Shown here one piece after another: positions 1-9,436 of a DNA stretch of 64,000 nucleotides. This DNA is from Thiohalomonas denitrificans. GTDB taxonomy: Bacteria > Pseudomonadota > Gammaproteobacteria > Thiohalomonadales > Thiohalomonadaceae. The stretch's first letter is position 1. Each line of letters begins with the position of its first letter. The stretch spans positions 1 to 64,000 of the forward strand of contig DYFR01000004.1 in assembly GCA_020725115.1 (NCBI GenBank). Reading direction: 5' to 3'. The notes below the pieces were generated by a model that was not told where the DNA came from, did not search any database, and saw only the letters and a list, made by a program, of their open reading frames with translations. The translations under genes and the position numbers were made by a program.

Positions 1-435
1 GACAGCGATCATGAGATCGTGCGTCGAACCGGTGCCAGTATTCCGCTGATTTTTGATATTGAAGGCGAGGACGGCTTCCGCAAGCGGGAGTCTGATGTCA
101 TCAACGATCTCACTGCAGAAAAAGATCTGGTATTGGCGACTGGCGGGGGTGCCGTGTTGCTGGAGGAAAACCGCCGCTTTCTGCACGAGCGCGGTATTGT
201 TGTATATCTGTTTGCCTCTATCGAGCAATTACTCAAGCGTACGGCACGAGACCGCAATCGTCCGCTGTTGCAGACAGCCGACCCACGCGCCAAGCTGGAA
301 GAGTTGATGCAGGTACGCGACCCGCTCTATCGCGAGGTCGCAGACATGGTGCTGTATACAGACGACCGCTCGGTTCGTAGTGTCATCAAGGAAATATTGA
401 TTCGACTCGATGAGCTGGCTGCCAAGCCGGAGTAA
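1..435 (+). CDS. aroK: shikimate kinase, 3' part (5' end outside window)
   Basis: Shikimate kinase phosphorylates shikimate with ATP in the cytoplasmic chorismate pathway. The frame is open from base 1, so the gene starts upstream of the window and the GTG at 19 is only an internal codon. Visible are the D-S-D-x-x-I substrate segment at the left edge, the GGG motif of the shikimate-binding site near bases 142-150, and the R-x-R-P-L-L lid segment. The P-loop is missing because it lies upstream. 144 codons remain of a usual 170-180. No aroB follows directly; the next gene is on the other strand. Confidence 0.93.
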   Translation, partial: DSDHEIVRRTGASIPLIFDIEGEDGFRKRESDVINDLTAEKDLVLATGGGAVLLEENRRFLHERGIVVYLFASIEQLLKRTARDRNRPLLQTADPRAKLEELMQVRDPLYREVADMVLYTDDRSVRSVIKEILIRLDELAAKPE

Positions 436-525
436 GTCGAACTGACACAGGATTGGCGGACTGATCTGTGTCTGCCACGAGTTCTTCCGCCATACTCGCC
501 ACGATCTCTCAGGTTCTACAGGCTG

Positions 526-993
526 CTAGGGTCGTAGCACCATCTTCAGGCGTACATATCCTAGCGCCTCGTAATCCTTGATCTGACTCGGCCCATGGAC
601 TGCCACGTCAACAAAACCGACAAACTCTTCGGGGGACTTGCCGGAACGTTCGGCGTTGGCGCCACAGACATGCAGGCTTATCTGCGATTCTTCAATCAGT
701 GCGCGCATATCCTGCTGAACATCGTGGAACCCGGTTGCTTCCGCCAGCAGGGCGAACTGTTCGCGGCCATGGCTGACCACCGCAATATCCAGGCCGGGAA
801 AACGTTCCCGTAGCCGTATCACCGCCTCGCGTAGTCGTGGCACACCCAGACGGAGGCCCTGTTCCGACCCCACTACTTCGATAACCACGCCGGCAGGGCG
901 CGGCTTGTCGAGCAATGCCTCCAGCGTAGTGGCGTGGGTGGTGTGAGCGAGTAGGAGCAGGGGCAGCAACGGCAAGAAGCGCGACAGGAACAT
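526..993 (-). CDS. DsrE-family protein with signal peptide
   Basis: 155-residue exported protein. The start at 993 gives a hydrophobic leader (MFLSRFLPLLPLLLLAHTTHA) and has a GGAG ribosome site 7 bases upstream; a longer frame to 1098 lacks both. The mature part shows the DsrE/DsrF-like pattern: a VVIEVVGSEQG strand, an AVVSHG strand, and a single conserved-looking cysteine in SLHVCGANA near residue 110. Relatives act in sulfur relay or as periplasmic sulfur-linked proteins, but the role here is not shown by the sequence. It stands alone between aroK and an unknown plus-strand gene. Confidence 0.75.
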   Translation of the reverse strand: MFLSRFLPLLPLLLLAHTTHATTLEALLDKPRPAGVVIEVVGSEQGLRLGVPRLREAVIRLRERFPGLDIAVVSHGREQFALLAEATGFHDVQQDMRALIEESQISLHVCGANAERSGKSPEEFVGFVDVAVHGPSQIKDYEALGYVRLKMVLRP

Positions 994-1059
994 AGTGCTC
1001 TCCGTGATGGGGGGGCATGATAAAGTGCATCCCCTTGACTGGTCTGAGCATAGCATGCG

Positions 1060-1719
1060 ATGAATGACGCTTACTGCCCCGGAGCACACGAGAGGCAACT
1101 GTTGCGCCGCTGTAATAACCCGCTTTTCCCGTCATCATTGCGTCAGGTTGATGAGGCGGCCATCATCGCGGCACGGTTACGGGACGAGGCCGAGTACGAT
1201 GCTTTTGTACAAGGTTTTCGTGTCTTGCTGGAGGAGGCTGTTCAGCTCAGGCCGAATGAGGAAAGCGAGATTCTGCTCGATCTCAAGGCGCGCCTGGATC
1301 AGGCCTATACCCTGTTGGCCTCCCTCGGCGGTGATACCGCGCCGTACAAGCAGGGCTTGCATCGGCTGACCGCGACGCTGATGGCCGCGGTACAAAGAGC
1401 GGCGGCCGGTGATTTGCTGGCCGGGGAGGAGCTTGCGCAGGAGCAGATGGCACGGCGGCAGCATTACCATTTGCTGGAATACCCGCTGGTGGCCGATTTG
1501 ATGCGCCCCGACTCACCCGTGAAGGGAGAGGAACTGGTCGCCACCCTGCTATCGGCGCCGCGGGACGAGCTGGACGCCGCGTTATGGTTATTCGCGCAGG
1601 AAGAGCTGGAACCTTTGTGCCGTGAGGCACGTGCCTTGCTGACCGCCGCCGGTACGGAGCAGGGCCGGGAGAATCTGACAGCGATGGAGTCGTATTTGGT
1701 CCGCGTCGGAGATTCCTGA
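1060..1719 (+). CDS. conserved hypothetical protein, 219 aa
   Basis: Unrecognised soluble protein rich in Glu, Leu and Arg, predicted mostly alpha-helical, with no signal peptide or membrane span. Codon use matches the neighbouring genes and the frame is long and clean, which supports a real gene. An ATG at 1060 is used; no strong ribosome site precedes it, so the start could lie slightly downstream. It is divergent from the DsrE-like gene and separated by about 150 bases from glgP. No catalytic motif is apparent and no function is proposed. Confidence 0.6.
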   Translation: MNDAYCPGAHERQLLRRCNNPLFPSSLRQVDEAAIIAARLRDEAEYDAFVQGFRVLLEEAVQLRPNEESEILLDLKARLDQAYTLLASLGGDTAPYKQGLHRLTATLMAAVQRAAAGDLLAGEELAQEQMARRQHYHLLEYPLVADLMRPDSPVKGEELVATLLSAPRDELDAALWLFAQEELEPLCREARALLTAAGTEQGRENLTAMESYLVRVGDS

Positions 1720-1872
1720 AGCTGGCGGATCCGGAGAAAAAACACGAGGATAATCAGCGGTTATTGCGCCAGAACGGTGCAATGCCCTGTGGGTTAAATT
1801 AGAAACTGCTAATTGACAGATATATTGGTTATAGTGTGACAGAAGAAGTGAGATACCTGCCTGGAGCCCCTG

Positions 1873-4380
1873 ATGACGAACTTCCCCGGTGACGAAATTC
1901 AGCCCAATAGCGACCTGACCGAGTTGCCCCCGCTCGGGCTTGGCGCGACGGATCTGGTGCTTGATTTCCGCCATTATTTTGCTCATACCCTTGGTCGCGA
2001 CAAACGCTGCCGTTCGGCACACTACGCCTATCAGGCGCTGGCAATGACCGTGCGAGATCGCCTGATGGAACGCTGGCGCAACACGGATTACGCCTATATC
2101 GAGCAGGATTGCCGCCATGCCTACTATCTGTCTCTGGAGTACCTGATGGGGCGTGCGCTGGGCAATGCCATGCTCAACCTCGGGGTGCAGGACAGCGCGA
2201 CACAAGGGCTTGCCAGTCTCGGTCTGGTGCTGGAGGAACTGGGGGAATGTGAGCGTGACGCGGGTCTTGGCAATGGCGGTCTGGGTCGTCTCGCCGCCTG
2301 CTTTCTCGACTCATGCGCCACCCTGCAACTACCCGTGATGGGATACGGCCTGCGCTATGAATATGGCATGTTCCGCCAGGAGATCGCGGACGGCCATCAG
2401 GTCGAGGAACCGGATCACTGGCTGCGCAACGGCCATGTATGGGAATTGGAGCGTCCGGAGTACATCCAGCGCGTGCAGTTCGGCGGTCACACCGAAAGCT
2501 GGACGGACAGTGACGACAAGCTGCATGTCCGATGGCTCAATACCCATGATGTATTGGCGGTGCCCTACGATGTGCCTGTCCCCGGCTACCAGAACGGTAC
2601 GGTCAACACACTGCGCCTGTGGAAATCGGCAGCAACCGACGAATTCGACTTGGGTGAATTTAATGCTGGTTCCTACACTGAGTCCGTGCGTGCCAAAAAT
2701 GATGCCGAACACATCACCATGGTGCTCTATCCCAATGACTCAAGTGAAAGTGGCAAGGAACTGCGCCTGAAGCAGCAGTATTTTCTTGCCTCGGCCTCAC
2801 TGCAGGATGTCATGCGCCAATGGGTGAAGCAGCACAACACGGATTTCAGCCAGTTTGCTGCAAAGAACTGTTTCCAGCTCAATGATACTCATCCGACGAT
2901 TGCGGTGGCGGAGTTGATGCGACTGCTGATGGATGAACAGGGTTTGGAGTGGGAGGATGCCTGGGCCGTCACCAGTCGCACCATGGCCTATACCAACCAC
3001 ACCCTGTTGCCCGAGGCACTGGAGAAGTGGTCGGTGCGCCTGTTTCGGCGTCTGTTACCGCGTCTGCTCGACATCATCCTGGAGATCAATGCGCGCTTTC
3101 TCAAACAGGTGGCACAGCGCTGGCCCGGCGACGCCGACCGATTGGCTCGCATGTCGATCATTGAGGAAAACCATGAGCAGATGGTGCGTATGGCCTATCT
3201 TGCCATCGTCGGCAGTTATTCGGTCAACGGCGTGGCAGCGCTGCATTCGCAGTTGCTCACCGAAGGACTCTTTCATGATTTCTACGAATTGTGGCCGGAA
3301 AAATTCAACAATAAAACCAACGGTGTAACCCAGCGCCGCTGGCTTGCCGCCTGCAATCCCGGCCTGAATGCATTGATTACGCAAACCATCGGTGGTGGCT
3401 GGGTGTCAGACCTCGGGCAGTTGAGGAAACTGCTGCCGCTGGCGGATGATGTCGGCTTTCGTGAGCGCTGGCGCACGGTGAAATTCGACAACAAGCTGCG
3501 TCTGGCTGCTCTGGTTCAGGATGCCTGTGGTGTGGATTTTGATCCGGAGATGATGTTTGACGTGCAGGTCAAGCGGATACACGAATACAAACGCCAGCTG
3601 CTCAACCTGCTGCATGTCATTCACCTTTATGATCGTATCAAGCATGGTGACACGGCGGACTGGACCGCGCGGTGTGTGCTGGTTGGTGGCAAGGCCGCAC
3701 CGGGATATGCCATAGCCAAACGCATCATCAAGATGATTAACAATGTCGCCGATATCATCAACAGTGATCCGGAGACCGAAGGAAAATTGCGCCTGGCTTT
3801 CCTGCCCGATTACCGCGTCTCCGCCATGGAGGTGATCTGTCCCGGCACCGATCTGTCCGAACAGATTTCCACTGCCGGCAAGGAGGCATCCGGTACCGGC
3901 AACATGAAGTTCATGATGAATGGTGCCGTGACCATCGGCACGCTGGATGGAGCAAACATCGAGATTCGTGAGGAGGCCGGCGCGGAAAACTTTTTCCTGT
4001 TTGGGCTTACGGCTGCTGAAGTGGAACAAGTGCGGGGAAATTACGATCCCAATGCCATCATCTCCGCAGACCCGGATCTGGCGCGCGTGATGCATCTGAT
4101 CGAGTCAGGTCATTTCAGCCAGCTTGAGCCTGGCATCTTCGAACCTGTTGCCCATGCCATACGCAGCCCGCATGACCCATGGCTGGTGGCTGCCGACTTC
4201 CGCAGTTATGTCGACGCCCAGCGTGCCGCCGCCGCCGCCTATCGCGACCAGGAAAAGTGGGTCAGGATGAGCATCATCAACAGCGCCACCAGCGGCAAGT
4301 TTTCCACCGACCGTACTATCGGTGAGTATGCCGACGATATATGGAAATTGCAGCCGGTGGCAGCCTACCCGGTGAAGTAA
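1873..4380 (+). CDS. glgP: glycogen/alpha-glucan phosphorylase
   Basis: Glycogen phosphorylase, 835 residues, the usual family length. It releases glucose-1-phosphate from alpha-1,4-glucan ends with inorganic phosphate in the cytoplasm. The pyridoxal-phosphate site is clear: EASGTGNMKF with Lys679 as the cofactor lysine, followed by NGAVTIGTLDGANIE. The N-terminal half carries GLGNGGLGRLAACF and the C-terminal half QVKRIHEYKRQLLN, both family signatures. A GGAG site lies 6 bases before the ATG. The last 16 bases overlap the convergent truC gene. No other glycogen gene is nearby. Confidence 0.97.
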   Translation: MTNFPGDEIQPNSDLTELPPLGLGATDLVLDFRHYFAHTLGRDKRCRSAHYAYQALAMTVRDRLMERWRNTDYAYIEQDCRHAYYLSLEYLMGRALGNAMLNLGVQDSATQGLASLGLVLEELGECERDAGLGNGGLGRLAACFLDSCATLQLPVMGYGLRYEYGMFRQEIADGHQVEEPDHWLRNGHVWELERPEYIQRVQFGGHTESWTDSDDKLHVRWLNTHDVLAVPYDVPVPGYQNGTVNTLRLWKSAATDEFDLGEFNAGSYTESVRAKNDAEHITMVLYPNDSSESGKELRLKQQYFLASASLQDVMRQWVKQHNTDFSQFAAKNCFQLNDTHPTIAVAELMRLLMDEQGLEWEDAWAVTSRTMAYTNHTLLPEALEKWSVRLFRRLLPRLLDIILEINARFLKQVAQRWPGDADRLARMSIIEENHEQMVRMAYLAIVGSYSVNGVAALHSQLLTEGLFHDFYELWPEKFNNKTNGVTQRRWLAACNPGLNALITQTIGGGWVSDLGQLRKLLPLADDVGFRERWRTVKFDNKLRLAALVQDACGVDFDPEMMFDVQVKRIHEYKRQLLNLLHVIHLYDRIKHGDTADWTARCVLVGGKAAPGYAIAKRIIKMINNVADIINSDPETEGKLRLAFLPDYRVSAMEVICPGTDLSEQISTAGKEASGTGNMKFMMNGAVTIGTLDGANIEIREEAGAENFFLFGLTAAEVEQVRGNYDPNAIISADPDLARVMHLIESGHFSQLEPGIFEPVAHAIRSPHDPWLVAADFRSYVDAQRAAAAAYRDQEKWVRMSIINSATSGKFSTDRTIGEYADDIWKLQPVAAYPVK

Positions 4381-5081
4381 GACGCAGCCTGTGGATAACA
4401 CCAGCCAAACTTCTCAAACAGGGCTGCGACATCGGTCGGTGGTGTTGACCTGATGGTGACGGACGCCTTGCTGTAGGGATGGATAAAGCCCAGCTCCGTC
4501 GCCATCAGCAGAAGGCGTTCGCTACCGAAGTGATCGCGGAACAGCCGGTTGTGACGGCCTTCGCCGTAGGTAGTGTCGCCCATCAGGGGATGGAATATGT
4601 GGGCAAAGTGTTTGCGGATCTGGTGCATGCGTCCCGTTTCCGGCATGACCTCCACCAGTGAGTAGCGTGCCTGGGGATAACGGCCGACAGGGATATCCAG
4701 TTCCACGGTGGCGAGGCGGCGGTAGCGGGTGAGCGCCTGCTGCGCCTCCTTGTCTTTTTCCTCCCGCAGCGCGTAATCGATAACACCCTCTGCATCGGTC
4801 CAGCCCCGCACCACGGCGAGGTAACGCTTCTTCACCTGACGTGACTCGAACACCGCGCACATCTCCCGTGCCGCGTCCGAACTCAAGGCGAACAGCAGCA
4901 CGCCGGAGGTGGGGCGATCCAGGCGGTGGACCACGAATACATGTTGCCCCAGCTGATCGCGCAGCCGCTGCATGGCGTATTCCGCCTCCTCGGCGATGCG
5001 GGTGCGGTGCACCAGCATGCCGGCGGGCTTGTCGATGGCGACGTAGTGTTCGTCGTGGTAGAGGATGGTCAGCGCTTGCAT
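4365..5081 (-). CDS. truC: tRNA pseudouridine(65) synthase TruC
   Basis: 238-residue RluA-family pseudouridine synthase. The catalytic aspartate is Asp55 in HRLDRPTSG. The short N-terminus without an S4 domain, the KKRYLAVVRGW segment and the C-terminal GFIHPYSK pattern fit TruC, which modifies U65 in tRNA, better than the longer RluC/RluD rRNA enzymes. The ATG at 5081 sits directly after the DHEHY-type N-terminal strand common to the family. It converges on glgP with a 16-base overlap, so antisense transcription of both 3' ends is likely. Confidence 0.9.
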   Translation of the reverse strand: MQALTILYHDEHYVAIDKPAGMLVHRTRIAEEAEYAMQRLRDQLGQHVFVVHRLDRPTSGVLLFALSSDAAREMCAVFESRQVKKRYLAVVRGWTDAEGVIDYALREEKDKEAQQALTRYRRLATVELDIPVGRYPQARYSLVEVMPETGRMHQIRKHFAHIFHPLMGDTTYGEGRHNRLFRDHFGSERLLLMATELGFIHPYSKASVTIRSTPPTDVAALFEKFGWCYPQAASYFTG

Positions 5082-5106
5082 GGAGGCACTTTACCAGACC
5101 CAGGTG

Positions 5107-5286
5107 TCGTGGGAGCCCGATTCATCGGGCGACGGCGGCGTCGGGCAGGTCTCATCGCCCGGCGGAGCCGGACTCCCACAACGTTGCCTGACGGTTAAAA
5201 AAACAAATACTCTCGCCAGGTTCGCCAAGGCCGCCAAGAGGGCTCCGTTTTAACGCCCGAGATTTTCTTGGCGGCCTTGGGCGAGA
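5107..5286. repeat. intergenic nested inverted repeats
   Basis: Two palindromic units fill the gap between truC and the glucan synthase. The first, 5110-5180, has GTGGGAG and CTCCCAC as outer arms and an inner GCCCGAT...ATCGGGC. The second pairs TCGCCAAGGCCGCCAAGA (5222-5239) with TCTTGGCGGCCTTGG (5266-5280). The same architecture recurs near 8.4, 9.3, 33.0 and 35.1 kb. Neither unit has a U-run that would make it a clear terminator, although either could end or stabilise transcripts. Confidence 0.7.
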
Positions 5287-5303
5287 AAAGCGCATTTGTT
5301 CTG

Positions 5304-7925
5304 TTACCAGTTCGGCAGCAGTTTGCGCCACTGCAGGCGCCAGGTGCGGCGTACGCGCCGTTGCTGCAGCGTCGGCAGGGCGGTGGACAGCGAGACCAGG
5401 CCGGCGGCCATATAGGGCAACGACTGCACCGCGAGTATGGTGAGCCACAGTGCCGCTTCGCCGTTTTCCATGCCATAGCGGGAACCGATGCCGAGACTGA
5501 GCAGCAGCAGGGCCGCAAAGATGAACAACTCTTCTCTGGCCTGTAGCAGGGCACGCATCCAGGCAGTCTTCTCCGCCGCCTTGGGCGTGCGCAGGAAGGG
5601 TTGGCTGGAGGTGAACACGCCCTGGATGATGGCGCGTGCCACGGTGTGGGTCAGGCTCATGCCGGCCAGTGCGGCGCCCAGTGTCTGGAGCCAGGTGCAG
5701 GGGACGCGGACACGATAGAGCACGAGCGAATGCAACAGCTTGAAGCCGAACAGGGCCAGTACCGGCAGCAGAAACTCGGTGAGCGGAAAGGCGAAGTATT
5801 GTGGCAGGGCGATGAGGCCCAGACTCCACAGCAGGGCACTGGCCGTGAAGATGAGATGCAAGGCATCGGCGAACCAGGGTAGCCAGCCCAAGGCAAAATG
5901 ATAGCGCTGGCCCGGGGTGAGCGGGTTGTTGTCCCAGGGCAGCAGCGAACGCCAGTGGGCCTTGAGGATCTGCACCGCACCGTAGGCCCAGCGGAAGCGC
6001 TGGCCCTTGTAGCCGGCGAAGGTGTGCGGGGTGAGGCCGCGGCCAAAAGGATGGTTGACGTATACCGCCTCGTGACCGGCCTTGAACATGCGCAGGCCGA
6101 GTTCCGCATCCTCGCAGATGCACCATTCCGGCCAGCCCTGCTGTCCGAGCAGTGCGCTGCGGCGCACCAGGGTCATGGTGCCGTGCTGGATGATGGCGTT
6201 GCGTTCGTTGCGGTGCACCATGCCGATGTGGAAGAAGCCGGCATATTCCCAGTTGATCATTTCCTCGAACGGCTTGTCTTCCCAGTCGCGGTGATCCTGC
6301 GGCGCCTGCACGATGGCGACCTTTTCGTTGGCAAAGTACGGCACCATGGTCTTGAGCCAGTAGGGCTGCACCACATAGTCTGCATCGATCACTCCCACCA
6401 CTGCGGCGTGCGGGTTGGTTTCGCGCAGGGCGAAGTTGAGCGCGCCTGCCTTGAAGCCTTGCCACTTGCCGAGCGAGTGGAAGCGGAAACGTTCGCCGAG
6501 CTTGCGGCAGTGTTCCTCCACCGGCTGCCACAGCGCCGGGTCGCTGGTGTTGTTGTCCACCACGATCACTTCGAAGTCCGCGTAGTCGAGGCGCGCCAGC
6601 GAATCGAGGGTTTCAATCACCAGTTGCGGTGGCTCGTTGCAGATGGCGAGGTGCAGCGACACCATCGGCAGCACCTGATCAGATGACGGAACCTCCGGGC
6701 GGAAACCGCGGCGCAGGCCGCGTTGCCACAACAGCTCGGTGAGCTCCAGGCCATTGATCAGAACCACCGCCAGCAGCGCCAGTTGCGCCGGGATCAGCAA
6801 TGCCCACAGCAATGTTTCGGCCCATGCCAACTGCAGGGTGAAGGGTAGTGCGAGCGTCCATACCAGCAGGGTGGCACAGAGTTGCAGCACAAAGGCGAAG
6901 AATAGCCTGCCGCGATTGCGCAGTGCCTGCCAGCGGTGCAGGAACCACAGCATCGGCACCAGCGCCAGCAGCACGGATAGTGCCGCCTGCCAGGGCCACG
7001 AGGGGTTCTTCCATACGGCACCGGTGAGCGGAAGTTTCATATCGCGTTCGATGTCCCACAGTCCCCAGTGCGGCCCCACGCTGCCTTCCTCGGCACGTTT
7101 CCACGGCTGATCGAAGGCTTCCATCACGAAGTAGTCGATATGATGTTCGTGCGCGGCATTGAAGAACTGGCGCAGAAACTGTGCCTCGTTGGCTATCGAT
7201 GGCTGCGCCGCCTTGAGCGTGTGACCCGCGCTGGGCCAGCCCACCTCGGCGATGAGTACCGGTTTGTCGGGGAAGGCGCGAGTCAATTGTTGATAACGGT
7301 GCAGCACGTAGCTGACGGCCTGATCAGCCGGTACTCCTTCCCAATAGGGAAGGATATGCGCGGCGATGAAATCTACTTCCTCCGCCAGTTCCGGGTGGTC
7401 GAGCCAGATGTGCCACGGTTCGGCCGTACTCACCGGCACGCGCACCTGGCGCTGTATCTGACGCAGATAGACGGTCAGTTGTGCCACGTCCAGATCGCCG
7501 CGCAGCAGAGCCTCGTTGCCGACAATGACGCGATCGATGTTGCGGTGGTTGCGCGTGTTGCGGATCAGGTTGAGCAGTTCCTCGACGTTGCGTTCGTGGC
7601 GCGTATCGAGCCAGGCACCGGCGGTGACGGTGAGGCCATGCCGGGCAGCCAGCCCCGGCACCTGCTCAATGCCGTTGAGTGAGGAATAGGTGCGGATGCG
7701 CTGGACGTGATGCGCCACCTGTTTCAGGTCAGCGTCTATGTCGTGGGCATCAGGGTGGCGTTCGTGCCGCGGGTCATGCTCGGCGCGGTAGGGGTTGAAG
7801 GAAACTCCACTGATTCTGCCGCTCCACTCGATGGGCGTTTGTGGCCGGTTGAATACGGCCCATAGCAGCAGGTTCACGCTGATCACGGTCAGCGCGATGG
7901 CGATAACGGCACGGGGGAACTTCAT
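5304..7925 (-). CDS. ndvB: beta-glucan synthase, GH17 domain fused to GT2 glycosyltransferase
   Basis: 873-residue membrane protein of the type called NdvB in Pseudomonas, a glucan 1,3-beta-glucosyltransferase. Residues about 35-300 form a periplasmic GH17 fold with acid/base Glu138 (VGNE) and nucleophile Glu227 (AEVGWPSAG). Membrane spans at about 315-395 lead to a cytoplasmic GT2 domain: VVDNN, the DAD motif at 514-516, ED at 605-606 and QRFRW at 642-646. More spans follow at the C-terminus. It probably makes and branches a beta-1,3-linked periplasmic or cyclic glucan from UDP-glucose. The ndvB symbol rests on architecture; the product is inferred. Confidence 0.85.
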   Translation of the reverse strand: MKFPRAVIAIALTVISVNLLLWAVFNRPQTPIEWSGRISGVSFNPYRAEHDPRHERHPDAHDIDADLKQVAHHVQRIRTYSSLNGIEQVPGLAARHGLTVTAGAWLDTRHERNVEELLNLIRNTRNHRNIDRVIVGNEALLRGDLDVAQLTVYLRQIQRQVRVPVSTAEPWHIWLDHPELAEEVDFIAAHILPYWEGVPADQAVSYVLHRYQQLTRAFPDKPVLIAEVGWPSAGHTLKAAQPSIANEAQFLRQFFNAAHEHHIDYFVMEAFDQPWKRAEEGSVGPHWGLWDIERDMKLPLTGAVWKNPSWPWQAALSVLLALVPMLWFLHRWQALRNRGRLFFAFVLQLCATLLVWTLALPFTLQLAWAETLLWALLIPAQLALLAVVLINGLELTELLWQRGLRRGFRPEVPSSDQVLPMVSLHLAICNEPPQLVIETLDSLARLDYADFEVIVVDNNTSDPALWQPVEEHCRKLGERFRFHSLGKWQGFKAGALNFALRETNPHAAVVGVIDADYVVQPYWLKTMVPYFANEKVAIVQAPQDHRDWEDKPFEEMINWEYAGFFHIGMVHRNERNAIIQHGTMTLVRRSALLGQQGWPEWCICEDAELGLRMFKAGHEAVYVNHPFGRGLTPHTFAGYKGQRFRWAYGAVQILKAHWRSLLPWDNNPLTPGQRYHFALGWLPWFADALHLIFTASALLWSLGLIALPQYFAFPLTEFLLPVLALFGFKLLHSLVLYRVRVPCTWLQTLGAALAGMSLTHTVARAIIQGVFTSSQPFLRTPKAAEKTAWMRALLQAREELFIFAALLLLSLGIGSRYGMENGEAALWLTILAVQSLPYMAAGLVSLSTALPTLQQRRVRRTWRLQWRKLLPNW

Positions 7926-8194
7926 TGCTGCGGAACCTGCGGCAACCGGTCGGGGCCGGCAACAGGGAGGGGAATGACCTCACCGGAAAACGCTCCGGGA
8001 TCGGCGCGAGATTCTAGGCCTGTCGCCGCCCCCTGTCGATGGGGGTACAAGACAATATTTTTCATCCCTGTGTTCGCTGCGTCCTTGCCGATGGAGCGGC
8101 GATGGTACGGCAGGCGGCAGGGGGAAAACGGAACCCGGGTCACAGAGCATTCCGCGCCAGGAAGATTCCGTTCGAGGATCCATCAAGGGCACGC

Positions 8195-8270
8195 GCCGCA
8201 GGAGTCCACTCCGTGGGCGAATTCAGGTGCCTGTTCCGGCAACGTTCGCCGAGAGGCCCCGACCCTACAA
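8195..8270. repeat. intergenic palindromic repeat, copy 1
   Basis: A 27-base stretch starting GCCGCAGGAGTCCACTCC matches 10593-10619 at 26 of 27 positions. It contains the small hairpin CCACTCCGTGG and GGGCGAA, which pairs with a downstream TTCGCC. The second copy is bounded by GCAGGAGCC and GGCTCCTGC; here the right arm is degraded. This is a dispersed extragenic repeat family, not a gene. Confidence 0.65.
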
Positions 8271-8444
8271 AACGCCTGCCCGTCCCGGCAGGAGGCTCGT
8301 GATCGCGGATTCACCGCCCGGCGGAGGAAATGGGCCAGATCCAAGCCGCCGGCGCCGCCGATCATGATGATTTGCCGCCGCTCGCTCGGCCGCTCCCCCC
8401 TGCGTTGTGCCGGGGCAAAGTATGTCAGAACACCGGGGAAAACT

Positions 8445-8548
8445 TTCACCACAAGGGCGCAAAGGGCGCGAAGTGGCTTAAGTGCGGGAGCCCGATTTAT
8501 CGGGTTCCCACCACAGTAGTCCTCCTTTCTTCGCGCCCTTGTGGTGAA
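8445..8548. repeat. nested inverted repeat
   Basis: Perfect 16-base outer arms TTCACCACAAGGGCGC (8445-8460) and GCGCCCTTGTGGTGAA (8533-8548) flank an inner hairpin GGGAGCCCGAT / ATCGGGTTCCC (8486-8509, one mismatch). The left arm carries an extra AAAGGGCGC that looks like a local duplication. The layout is the same as the elements at 5.1, 33.0 and 35.1 kb. It sits just downstream of mtfA on the minus strand. Confidence 0.75.
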
Positions 8549-8554
8549 TGCCTT

Positions 8555-9307
8555 TCACGCCGGCGCGCGGCGGAAGAACCGGCACAGTTGTTCATACACC
8601 GCCGGATAGGCCGCGTGCAGCTGTGCCGGGGTCTCAAAGAATGCCTCGCAGGCCACGGCGAAGAATTCCTCCGGGGCGTCGGCGGCGTAGGGATCGAGGG
8701 GTGTGTCGAGGCCGGCCTCGTCCCGTTGCACCATGTCCTCATAGGCGGCGCTGAAGGCGGCATTCCAGTCGGCATGGCGCATGCCGCGATGCAGGGGCGG
8801 GTGACCATTGGCGTCGCCGTTCAGCATGTCCAGCTTGTGGGCCAGCTCATGGATCACCAGGTTGAAGCCGTTGCCCTGGCCGCTGGCCTCGATTTCGTGC
8901 CAGGCCAGCACCACCGGCCCCTGTTGCCAGGATTCGCCGTCCAGCGCGCGCCGTTCATGGTGCATCACGCCGAACTCGTCCTCCCACTCGTGTTCCTGCA
9001 CGAAGGTGTCCGGGTAGACGACGATCTCGTGCCAGTTGCCGTACCAGTCGAGGTCGAGACCGAGCAGGGGCAGGGCGGCGAGGGCGGCGATACGCACACG
9101 CATGGTCGCATCAGGTTCGAAGTCGCCGGCACCGCTGATGGTCTTGCCCGCCAGCAGCAGGGTGGCCTGTTCGCGCAGGCGGATCCGCTCCGCCGCATCG
9201 AGGGCGGCAAGGACGGGCAGGCGGCTCAACGCCGCCTGCCACAGGTCATCGGGGATGGGGTGGCGCGTCAGCGTACGCCGACGGCGCCAGTCACGCAGGC
9301 TCCACAT
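8555..9307 (-). CDS. mtfA: M90-family zinc peptidase MtfA
   Basis: 250-residue MtfA-like metallopeptidase. The zinc site is visible as HELAHKLD, with His153, Glu154 and His157, and downstream acidic residues in EEFFAVACEAFFE complete the gluzincin-type site. In Escherichia coli MtfA binds the repressor Mlc and relieves repression of the glucose PTS gene; whether that role applies here is unknown, since no Mlc gene is visible. Length and motif order match the family. It is flanked on both sides by inverted repeats, so it is probably transcribed alone. Confidence 0.92.
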   Translation of the reverse strand: MWSLRDWRRRRTLTRHPIPDDLWQAALSRLPVLAALDAAERIRLREQATLLLAGKTISGAGDFEPDATMRVRIAALAALPLLGLDLDWYGNWHEIVVYPDTFVQEHEWEDEFGVMHHERRALDGESWQQGPVVLAWHEIEASGQGNGFNLVIHELAHKLDMLNGDANGHPPLHRGMRHADWNAAFSAAYEDMVQRDEAGLDTPLDPYAADAPEEFFAVACEAFFETPAQLHAAYPAVYEQLCRFFRRAPA

Positions 9308-9317
9308 GGCTGTTTTT

Positions 9318-9424
9318 CACCGCAGAGACGCAGAGGGTAAAACCATTTTCCTAAAAATCTCACTACCAGGAGAACGGTGGTGCATCTTAACGTCCTGAGT
9401 TCATTTCTCTGCGCCTCAGCGGTG
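9318..9424. repeat. inverted repeat with CACCGCAGAGACGCAGAG-type arms
   Basis: Left arm CACCGCAGAGACGCAGAG (9318-9335) and right arm CTCTGCGCCTCAGCGGTG (9407-9424) pair with two mismatches across about 70 bases. Arm composition resembles the elements at 33052-33126 and 35096-35251, so they form one family. It lies between mtfA and the RRM gene. Confidence 0.72.
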
Positions 9425-9436
9425 GATTTTGTTGCA

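Larger units (their letters stand above)
7926..8554. other. 629-base gene-free region with repeats
   Basis: No convincing coding frame occurs: short open frames on both strands lack ribosome sites and have low-complexity Arg/Pro-rich translations. The region holds two repeat elements listed separately (8195-8270 and 8445-8548). The left part, 7926-8190, upstream of the minus-strand glucan synthase, should contain its promoter, but no clear -10/-35 pair was found. Confidence 0.6.

Noticed and set aside
1813-1841. TTGACA as -35 box of glgP
   Set aside because: The nearest TATAGT is only 11 bases away and nothing like a -10 occurs at 16-18 bases; spacing is wrong for sigma-70.
7974-8519. 181-codon open frame in the gap before mtfA
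   Set aside because: Spans two dispersed repeats, has an Arg/Pro-rich translation and no ribosome site.
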